This document shows positions 1 through 4,923 of a stretch of DNA of 6,692 nucleotides, piece after piece. The DNA is from Nitrososphaerota archaeon. GTDB lineage: Archaea; Thermoproteota; Nitrososphaeria; Nitrososphaerales; Nitrosopumilaceae. The stretch spans positions 1-6,692 of the forward strand of contig JADFLN010000077.1 in the NCBI GenBank assembly GCA_022564385.1, given 5' to 3'. Numbering within the stretch: position 1 is the stretch's first letter; every line of letters begins with the position of its first letter. The translations under genes were made by a program, and so were the position numbers. Under the pieces are notes generated by a model that had not been told where the DNA came from, did no database searches, and worked only from the letters and a program-made list of their open reading frames with translations.

Positions 1-1254
1 GAATATCTTAACGAATGGTTTGCAACATCAATTATTCATGATGGAAAACGATTCATGGGACTTACTGTAATAGAATTATCTTCTGGTACATTTTACACAA
101 TCAAAGGTAAAGCTCTTATCATTGCAACTGGTGGTGCTGGAAGATTGTATAGTTTTTCAACTTATGCACTTACATCAACTCCAGACGGTTTGGATATGGC
201 ATATCGTGCTGGTATGGCATTAAAAGACATGGAGTTTGTACAATTTCATCCAACAGGAATTTTACCATCTGGAATTTTAATCACAGAGGGTGCAAGAGGG
301 GAAGGTGCTTATCTGCTTAACAACAAAGGTGAAAGATTTATGAAAAATTATGCTGCAAGTAAAATGGAATTAGCACCGCGAGATATTGTATCAAGATCGA
401 TAATGACAGAAATTCAAGAAGGTCGAGGATTCAAACATGAAACCGGAGTTGATTGTATGAAACTTGATTTAAGACATATTGGAGATGAAAAAATTAAAGA
501 GAAATTAGGTGGAATTAGAGAAATTTCTATTAAATTCTCTGATATTGATCCTGCAAAAGAATTACTTGACATTAGACCTGTTTGTCATTATATGATGGGT
601 GGAATTCATACTGATATTGATGGTGCAACAGAAATGCAAGGAGTTTGGGCTGCAGGCGAGGCTGCATGTAATAGTGTTCATGGTTCAAACCGATTAGGTG
701 CAAATTCAACTGCAGAATGTATCGTTTGGGGTAAAATTACTGGAGAATTAGCAGTAGAGTATATCCAGAAAGGTTTTCCATCAAATCCATGGCCTCATCA
801 TTTGGTTGTGGCTGAAGAAAAGAGAATCTATGATGGAATTTTTAGAGGAGGCGGTGATGCAAATCCATATGAAATTAAACAACAACTTACTGATACTATG
901 AATGAAAAAGCATATGTCTACAGAAATGAAACTGATCTAGTTGCAGGTCTCAAAAAGATTCGTGAGCTTAAAAAACAGACTTGGAAACATGTTGATGACA
1001 AGGCAAAAGAGTTCAATACTAACTTTTCAAATGTCATGGAACTTGATTCAATGTTTAGAGTTGCAGAGATTGTGTTGATTGGTGCAATTAACAGAAAAGA
1101 ATCTCGTGGTGCACATGCTAGAACTGATTATACTAAACGTGACGATGTAAACTTCTTACATCATACACTTGCTTATTACGATCCAAATGAACCAATCATG
1201 AAAACATATCCAGTTACAATTACTAAGTATCAGCCAGTGGAAAGGAAGTATTAG
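1..1254 (+). CDS. sdhA: Succinate dehydrogenase flavoprotein subunit SdhA (5' end missing)
   Basis: This subunit oxidises succinate to fumarate on covalent FAD and passes electrons to SdhB; it sits at the cytoplasmic face of complex II. The frame is open from base 1, so 417 C-terminal residues are visible. The N-terminal FAD-binding fold and the flavinylated His lie outside the window. Family active-site elements are all present, numbered from the first visible codon: HPTG (His83), TEGARGEG (Arg99), ELAPRD (Arg127, equivalent to the proton-shuttling Arg of E. coli FrdA), HYMMGG (His196) and SNRLG (Arg231). AAGEAACNSVHGSNRLGAN is the typical FAD-binding segment, and ESRGAHARTDY is the usual C-terminal signature. 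The TAG stop abuts the ATG of sdhC with no gap, so the two are almost certainly co-transcribed. The operon promoter is upstream of the window. Family assignment is near certain; succinate dehydrogenase is preferred over fumarate reductase from the aerobic archaeal context, which is an inference. Confidence 0.97.
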   Translation, partial: EYLNEWFATSIIHDGKRFMGLTVIELSSGTFYTIKGKALIIATGGAGRLYSFSTYALTSTPDGLDMAYRAGMALKDMEFVQFHPTGILPSGILITEGARGEGAYLLNNKGERFMKNYAASKMELAPRDIVSRSIMTEIQEGRGFKHETGVDCMKLDLRHIGDEKIKEKLGGIREISIKFSDIDPAKELLDIRPVCHYMMGGIHTDIDGATEMQGVWAAGEAACNSVHGSNRLGANSTAECIVWGKITGELAVEYIQKGFPSNPWPHHLVVAEEKRIYDGIFRGGGDANPYEIKQQLTDTMNEKAYVYRNETDLVAGLKKIRELKKQTWKHVDDKAKEFNTNFSNVMELDSMFRVAEIVLIGAINRKESRGAHARTDYTKRDDVNFLHHTLAYYDPNEPIMKTYPVTITKYQPVERKY

Positions 1255-1686
1255 ATGACTCAAGACGAAAACAAAGAAGGCATTGGAGGTATGGCCAATC
1301 CCGGTCGTTATGGAATTGAAAGAGTTGCATATTGGTTAATGCGATTAAGTGGATTAGGACTATTGGCATATTTTGTGGCTCACATTTATGAAACAAGTAA
1401 TATTCTAAGAGGACAAGTCGGATGGGATGAATTGATGGAAATGACATCAACTACTGAGGGACATGCTATTTTAGCAATTGTAATTGGAATGTGTGTATTT
1501 CATACTGTTAATGGAGTTAGAGTGATGTTAGGACATGGCGGAGTTGGTGTGGGAAAACCTGCTAGACCTGATTATCCATATAATCCAGCATCACAAAACT
1601 ACAGACACAAAATAGGTATCTATTCTGCAATTGTTCTTGCAGCATTTGCAATGATGTATGGATTAGCAGTAATGTATGGTGAATAA
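1255..1686 (+). CDS. sdhC: Succinate dehydrogenase membrane anchor, cytochrome b-type subunit SdhC
   Basis: Membrane anchor of complex II that binds haem b and forms part of the quinone site. The 143-residue protein has three hydrophobic segments at about 26-45, 68-92 and 118-140. The segment YWLMRLSGLG (Arg30, Ser32) resembles the family HRxSG quinone-site motif. FHTVNGVRV near the end of helix 2 carries His83, at the position of the usual axial haem ligand; a second His (His43) lies in helix 1. The start follows the sdhA stop immediately, and a purine-rich GGAAAGGAAG about 7 nt upstream can serve as ribosome binding site. The gene lies between sdhA and sdhD in a tight operon. SdhC versus SdhD naming is by order and by the RxSG motif; the two anchors are similar in pattern. 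Confidence 0.92.
   Translation: MTQDENKEGIGGMANPGRYGIERVAYWLMRLSGLGLLAYFVAHIYETSNILRGQVGWDELMEMTSTTEGHAILAIVIGMCVFHTVNGVRVMLGHGGVGVGKPARPDYPYNPASQNYRHKIGIYSAIVLAAFAMMYGLAVMYGE
1678..1682 (+). promoter_or_regulatory. Shine-Dalgarno-like GGTGA that decides the sdhD start
   Basis: GGTGA lies 5 nt before the ATG at 1688 and is complementary to the TCACC core of the archaeal 16S 3' end. It sits inside the last codons of sdhC. It favours the start at 1688 over the in-frame ATG at 1676, which would overlap sdhC by 11 nt and has no comparable motif upstream. Confidence 0.55.
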
Positions 1687-1687
1687 G

Positions 1688-2032
1688 ATGAGAGAAAGTA
1701 CAATCATGAAAATTCACTATGGAACTGCCATTGCAGCAGTAGCACTAGTGGCAGTTCATATTTTGATGCGTCTTACGCAGGGATTTGCAGAATCCTTAGA
1801 GTTTGAAAGTGTTCTTGCCAACTACAAATTCGTTCCCTATGCTATAATGCTGGAATTAATACTAATCTTACTTTCAATTCATGGATTTAATGGACTTAGA
1901 GTTATTTTATTGGAATTAAAACAAGGAAGAATTTATGAAAAAGCCGTTTCTTATGGTTGTTTAGCTGCAATGATTGGATTAATAGCATATGGTTCTAGAA
2001 CAATTATTATGGTTAACATGGGATTGGTATAG
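1688..2032 (+). CDS. sdhD: Succinate dehydrogenase membrane anchor SdhD
   Basis: Second hydrophobic anchor of complex II, completing the haem/quinone domain with SdhC. The protein is 114 residues from the ATG at 1688, one base after the sdhC stop. An in-frame ATG at 1676 is possible but less likely, because GGTGA precedes 1688. Three membrane segments are visible at about 11-29, 49-76 and 86-108. IHGFNGLRV at the end of helix 2 contains His65 and matches the HTVNGVRV of SdhC. His24 in helix 1 matches His43 of SdhC, so both anchors have two His about 40 residues apart. This supports haem ligation by both subunits. The stop is 2 nt before sdhB. Sequence conservation in this family is low, so the call rests on operon position, topology and the HxxNGxR motif. 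Confidence 0.88.
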   Translation: MRESTIMKIHYGTAIAAVALVAVHILMRLTQGFAESLEFESVLANYKFVPYAIMLELILILLSIHGFNGLRVILLELKQGRIYEKAVSYGCLAAMIGLIAYGSRTIIMVNMGLV

Positions 2033-2034
2033 AA

Positions 2035-2802
2035 ATGGCGCAGGTATCTAGTATTGTAAACGAACAAACATCAGCATCATCATCTACTTCAAAATCAATT
2101 ACACTTAGAATTTCAAGATACAATTCTGTACATGATGATTCAAGTATATTTATGGAATTTTCTGTCCCATATGAGAAATGGACAACTGTTCTAGATGCAA
2201 TTCTTGAGGTCAAAAAATACTTTGATCATTCAATTGCAGTTCGTTACTCTTGTAGACAAGCTACATGTGGTTCATGTGGAATGATAATTAACGGAAGACC
2301 CAGATTAGCTTGTTTTACAAAAATTAGTGAACTAAACTCTAATATTATTACCGTGGAACCCATGAACAACTTTCCAATTATTCGTGATTTGGCTGTAAAG
2401 TTTGAAAAAATGTTTGACAGTCATCATAAAATTAAACCATATATTATCCGAGATGATACAGAGATAGAATCTGAAACAAAAGAATTCTTACAATCTCCTA
2501 AAGAAGTAGAACAATACATTCAATTTGCTAATTGTATTAAATGTGGGTTATGTAATTCTGCATGTCCTACAATGGCAACAGATTCTTCATTTGTTGGACC
2601 GCAGGCATTAGCTCAAGCATATCGATATGTTGCTGATAGTAGAGATAAAGGAAAAGATTCCAGACTTAAGATAATAGATGAATCTCACGGTATATGGAGA
2701 TGTCACTTTGCTGGTTCTTGTAGTCAAGTATGTCCAAAAGGTGTTGATCCTGCAATGGGAATACAACTACTTCGAGGTTATTTGCTGGGATTTAGGAGTT
2801 AA
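2035..2802 (+). CDS. sdhB: Succinate dehydrogenase iron-sulfur subunit SdhB
   Basis: This subunit carries electrons from the flavin of SdhA to quinone through three Fe-S centres. At 255 residues it has the normal length. The N-terminal ferredoxin domain has Cys73, Cys78, Cys81 and Cys93 (CRQATCGSC then RLAC), the [2Fe-2S] ligands. The C-terminal domain has C167xxC170xxC173xxxC177P and C223xxxxxC229xxxC233PKGVDP, the pattern for the [4Fe-4S] and [3Fe-4S]-type centres in classic SdhB. About 20 Ser/Thr-rich residues precede the ferredoxin fold and look disordered. The ATG lies 2 nt after the sdhD stop. The TAA stop (2800-2802) overlaps the stop of the convergent MIP18 gene. The complete ligand set implies a functional subunit. 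Confidence 0.97.
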   Translation: MAQVSSIVNEQTSASSSTSKSITLRISRYNSVHDDSSIFMEFSVPYEKWTTVLDAILEVKKYFDHSIAVRYSCRQATCGSCGMIINGRPRLACFTKISELNSNIITVEPMNNFPIIRDLAVKFEKMFDSHHKIKPYIIRDDTEIESETKEFLQSPKEVEQYIQFANCIKCGLCNSACPTMATDSSFVGPQALAQAYRYVADSRDKGKDSRLKIIDESHGIWRCHFAGSCSQVCPKGVDPAMGIQLLRGYLLGFRS

Positions 2803-3122
2803 CCAAGTTTTTTTGGGTTTGGACTATTATTTACTTGATTGTTAATCTGTTCTGCCATAAAGTGATTTGAAACATTTACTTTAACATCATCAACTCCATC
2901 TACCCTCAAAAGATAATCGTGAACATCTTGACAAATCTTAAAACCAAAAACTGCTGGACAAAATGGACTAGTGAGATGCAAATCAACTTTAACATTACTA
3001 TCATTGATATCAACCTCATCAATTAATTCTAATTCAACAATTGATGTGTTGATTTCTGGATCTACAATCTTTGATAACTCATCGAAGATTTTTACTCGTA
3101 GCTGTTTGATATCTTGACTCAT
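2799..3122 (-). CDS. MIP18/DUF59-family Fe-S cluster assembly protein
   Basis: Small cytosolic protein of the MIP18 (FeS_assembly_P, formerly DUF59) family, whose members (SufT, PaaD, CIA2-like) help insert or transfer Fe-S clusters. From the ATG at 3122 it has 107 residues. IVDPEINTSIVELELID (about 19-35) is the family opening motif. HLTSPFCPAV (about 49-58) carries the conserved Cys55 followed by Pro, and LRVDGVDDVKVNVS (about 72-85) matches the GVxxVxV strand. An in-frame ATG at 3155 would add 11 residues but would place the TATA element inside the gene; the 3122 start fits a leaderless transcript about 25 nt from TATATATA. It converges on sdhB with a 4-nt overlap (shared TTAA) and diverges from argH. 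A role in maturing SdhB is an inference from position only. The exact client is unknown. Confidence 0.82.
   Translation of the reverse strand: MSQDIKQLRVKIFDELSKIVDPEINTSIVELELIDEVDINDSNVKVDLHLTSPFCPAVFGFKICQDVHDYLLRVDGVDDVKVNVSNHFMAEQINNQVNNSPNPKKLG
2808..2814 (+). terminator. T7 tract, possible sdh operon terminator inside the opposing gene
   Basis: Seven T on the plus strand begin 5 nt after the sdhB stop. Archaeal transcription ends at oligo-T tracts without needing a hairpin, so this could end the sdh transcript. The same bases encode the Pro-Lys-Lys-Leu tail of the convergent MIP18-family protein, so the signal would be embedded in coding DNA. Confidence 0.45.
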
Positions 3123-3142
3123 GTGGGAAAAAGCGCTGATGC

Positions 3143-3150
3143 TATATATA
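3143..3150. promoter_or_regulatory. Symmetric TATA element shared by two divergent leaderless genes
   Basis: TATATATA is its own reverse complement and sits in the 49-nt gap between the MIP18 gene ATG (3122, minus) and the argH ATG (3172, plus). Its centre is about 25 nt from each start codon, the usual archaeal TATA-to-start-site distance, so both mRNAs would begin at or next to their ATG. No Shine-Dalgarno motif precedes either ATG. No strong BRE is evident on either side: GCGCTGATGC flanks it for argH and GGAATGGT for the other gene. Confidence 0.7.
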
Positions 3151-3171
3151 ACCATTCCAAAACCTTAGGTA

Positions 3172-4632
3172 ATGTATCGTTCACGTCTTGGAAATGATTT
3201 GAGTGAAATTACTTTAGATTATGTTTCATCAATAGATGATGATTCTGAAATTGCACTTTATGATATTATTGGAAGCCAAGCTCATACTTTGATGTTATAT
3301 CAAAAAAACATCATAACAAAAAATGATGCAAAAAAGATCTTGTCAGCTTTACAATATTTAAAAAAACAAAAATTTGATTCATCGTCAGGAGCAGAAGATA
3401 TTCATGAATTAATTGAATCACTAGTGATCAAAAAAGCTGGCATGGCTAGTGGGGGAAAGATGCATACTGCAAGGTCTAGAAACGATCAGATTGCTTTAGA
3501 CATTCGAATGAAAATTAGAGACGATATTAACATTATTTGTAATTGTCTTCTAGATACCATCGAATCTCTAATCTCTGTGGCCAAAAATCACCAAAAAACA
3601 ATCATACCTCTTTACACTCATCTTCAGCAAGCTCAAGTAGGTCTATTTTCTCATTATCTTTTGGCATATGCAGATGGTTTGTTCAGAGATTTTCAACGAC
3701 TTTATGGAACTTTTGAGCGAGTAAACCAAAGTCCTCTTGGTGCAGGACCTATTGGCGGAACAAGTATAGTAATTGATAGACATAGCACTGCAAAAATGTT
3801 GGGTTTTGATGATCTTGTTGAGAATTCAATTGATGCAACAAGTACACGTGATTTTGTAGCGGAATATGTTGCAATGATTTCAATTTTGATGACTAATCTA
3901 AGTAGGATATCTGAAGATTTTGTCCTCTGGTCTACATCTGAATTTTCTTTTATTGAACTGTCTGACGAATTTACATCTCCTTCAAGTATAATGCCTCAAA
4001 AGAAGAATCCAGATGTTTTAGAATTAACAAGAGGCAAAACTGCTGAAGTTATTGGAAACCTCACTGCAATTCTAGCAACAATTAAAGGCTTAGCAACTGG
4101 GTATGGACGTGATTTACAACAAATTAAATCATCTATTTGGTCCACATCAAAAATAGCTATTAGCACACTAATAATTTTAAAATCCATCCTTCTTACTTTG
4201 AAAGTAAATGAAAAACAAATGAAAAAAGTTACAGAATCAAGTAATCTTATTGCATTAGACATTGCTGAAAAATTAGTCAAAGAAGGAATTCCATTTCGAG
4301 TTACTCATAAAATTACAGGCATTTTAGTTCAATTGGCACATCAATCAAAAAAATCTATCTCAAAATTGACTTTAACAGAAATAAAAAAATCTGTGGTTGA
4401 CACTAAAGTTAATCCAAAAATTGTTTCAAAAATTATCTCCTCTACAACTGTTGTTTCCTCTTTAAAGGAGCGAAAATCATATGGTTCCTCAGGATATGAT
4501 GAACAAAAAAGAATGATTTCTGATAGAATTCAAAAGATTAACAATTATAGAACAGATGTAACTACAAGAGAAAATAAAATCAATTCATCTATTGAAGACT
4601 TGGAAAAACAAGTTAATGAAATAATTCAATAA
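3172..4632 (+). CDS. argH: Argininosuccinate lyase ArgH
   Basis: Last step of arginine synthesis: argininosuccinate is split to arginine and fumarate in the cytoplasm by a homotetramer of the fumarase/aspartase superfamily. The 486 residues cover the full family length. Signatures in order: HTARSRNDQ (about 98-106); YTHLQQAQ (about 148-155) with the T149-H150 pair of the catalytic region; SPLGAGPIGGT (about 187-197); NSIDATSTRDFVAEY (about 218-232); and the flexible catalytic loop SPSSIMPQKKNPD (about 269-281), with Ser271-Ser272 where the catalytic Ser lies in the GSSxMPxKxN signature. The first residue of that signature is Pro rather than Gly. The ATG is the natural start: MYRSRL suits archaeal ArgH, and the TATA element lies about 25 nt upstream. 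The C-terminal 130 residues are rich in Lys, Ser and Ile, as expected in this AT-rich genome. No plus-strand oligo-T tract follows before the tRNA-Lys gene. Confidence 0.96.
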   Translation: MYRSRLGNDLSEITLDYVSSIDDDSEIALYDIIGSQAHTLMLYQKNIITKNDAKKILSALQYLKKQKFDSSSGAEDIHELIESLVIKKAGMASGGKMHTARSRNDQIALDIRMKIRDDINIICNCLLDTIESLISVAKNHQKTIIPLYTHLQQAQVGLFSHYLLAYADGLFRDFQRLYGTFERVNQSPLGAGPIGGTSIVIDRHSTAKMLGFDDLVENSIDATSTRDFVAEYVAMISILMTNLSRISEDFVLWSTSEFSFIELSDEFTSPSSIMPQKKNPDVLELTRGKTAEVIGNLTAILATIKGLATGYGRDLQQIKSSIWSTSKIAISTLIILKSILLTLKVNEKQMKKVTESSNLIALDIAEKLVKEGIPFRVTHKITGILVQLAHQSKKSISKLTLTEIKKSVVDTKVNPKIVSKIISSTTVVSSLKERKSYGSSGYDEQKRMISDRIQKINNYRTDVTTRENKINSSIEDLEKQVNEIIQ

Positions 4633-4639
4633 CAATAAT

Positions 4640-4648
4640 AAAAAAAAA
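4640..4648 (-). terminator. Oligo-T terminator for tRNA-Lys
   Basis: Nine T in a row on the minus strand begin 3 nt past the tRNA-Lys discriminator base, a typical archaeal termination signal. On the plus strand the tract reads as A, so it would not stop argH transcription. Confidence 0.65.
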
Positions 4649-4651
4649 TAA

Positions 4652-4725
4652 CGGGTCTAGAGGGATTCGGACCCTCGACAACCGGATTAAAAGTCCGGTG
4701 CGCTACCTGGCTGCGCCATAGACCC
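4652..4725 (-). tRNA. tRNA-Lys (anticodon TTT)
   Basis: On the minus strand the sequence folds into a complete cloverleaf. The acceptor GGGTCTA pairs with TAGACCC. The D-stem GCGC pairs with GCGC around a loop containing GG. The anticodon stem CCGGA/TCCGG has the loop CTTTTAA, giving anticodon TTT. The variable loop is TTGTC. The T-stem GAGGG/CCCTC encloses TCCGAAT. Every stem is fully Watson-Crick. The discriminator is G, CCA is not encoded, and there is no intron. It reads AAA and AAG lysine codons. It has its own TATA box and oligo-T terminator, and it diverges from tRNA-Asp. Confidence 0.97.
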
Positions 4726-4746
4726 TTATGAAAAATGCTTCACGCG

Positions 4747-4754
4747 TATAATTT
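4747..4754 (-). promoter_or_regulatory. TATA box of tRNA-Lys
   Basis: AAATTATA on the minus strand is centred about 25 nt upstream of the tRNA-Lys 5' end, the expected archaeal spacing for transcription starting at or next to the mature 5' end. A purine-rich GTAAAAGACT directly upstream can act as BRE. Confidence 0.65.
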
Positions 4755-4782
4755 AGTCTTTTACAAAATTTTTTTGTTATGA

Positions 4783-4796
4783 CCGAAACTTTTAAT
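4783..4796 (+). promoter_or_regulatory. BRE/TATA promoter of tRNA-Asp
   Basis: CCGAAA (4783-4788) followed by CTTTTAAT (4789-4796) is a good archaeal BRE plus TATA box. The TATA centre is about 30 nt before the tRNA-Asp 5' end, so a short leader of a few bases is expected. The tRNA therefore appears to keep a usable promoter despite its weakened stems. Confidence 0.55.
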
Positions 4797-4822
4797 CTAG
4801 CAATTTAATTCAAAATACTTGT

Positions 4823-4900
4823 GCCCTTGTAGTATAGCCCGGTCTAGAATTCGGCCCTGTCACGGCTGAGACGCGTGTTCGAATCCCGCCGAGGGCGCCA
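4823..4900 (+). tRNA. tRNA-Asp (anticodon GTC) with weakened D- and T-stems
   Basis: The acceptor GCCCTTG (4823-4829) pairs with CGAGGGC (4890-4896), with one T-G wobble. The discriminator is G4897 and CCA is encoded at 4898-4900. The anticodon stem CGGCC/GGCTG has one G-T wobble and the loop CTGTCAC, giving anticodon GTC. The variable loop is AGAC and the T-loop TTCGAAT is standard. Two stems carry true mismatches: in the D-stem (GTAT 4832-4835 with GAAT 4847-4850) A4834 faces A4848 and only one pair is Watson-Crick; in the T-stem (GCGTG 4873-4877 with CCCGC 4885-4889) T4876 faces C4886. Identity as tRNA-Asp is clear. Whether it is fully functional, decaying, or a duplicate made by integration cannot be decided here. 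The integrase gene begins 23 nt after the CCA. Confidence 0.9.
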
Positions 4901-4909
4901 TCAATCCTC

Positions 4910-4916
4910 TTTAAAT
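4910..4916 (+). promoter_or_regulatory. Possible TATA box of the integrase
   Basis: TTTAAAT is centred 26 nt before the TTG at 4939. That spacing would suit a leaderless mRNA starting at 4939 rather than at the upstream TTG 4924. No convincing BRE precedes it: the upstream bases are the tRNA-Asp 3' end and CATCAATCC. Confidence 0.35.
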
Positions 4917-4923
4917 CCCTACA

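Noticed and set aside
3123..3155. Extended N-terminus of the MIP18-family protein starting at the ATG at 3155.
   Set aside because: It would add 11 residues without family similarity and place the TATA element within the coding sequence.
3996..4280. 94-codon open frame on the minus strand inside argH.
   Set aside because: Antisense to strongly conserved ArgH codons including the catalytic loop; no promoter or recognisable domain, so a shadow frame.
4763..4777. ACAAAA-TTT-TTTTGT inverted repeat between the two tRNA promoters.
   Set aside because: Pure A/T apart from one base pair with a 3-nt loop, expected by chance in such AT-rich DNA; the T7 tract may at most help end argH read-through.
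4653..4860. Plus-strand similarity between the tRNA-Lys complement (GGTCTAGA, ATTCGG, CCCT at 4654-4674) and the tRNA-Asp D-loop region (4841-4859).
   Set aside because: The match needs gaps of 3 and 1 nt and combines acceptor/T-arm bases of one tRNA with the D-arm of the other; both are explained by their own tRNA structures.
4741..4877. ACGCGTG in inverted orientation at 4741-4747 and 4871-4877.
   Set aside because: Only 7 bases; one copy is explained by the tRNA-Asp variable loop/T-stem and the other lies next to the tRNA-Lys TATA box.
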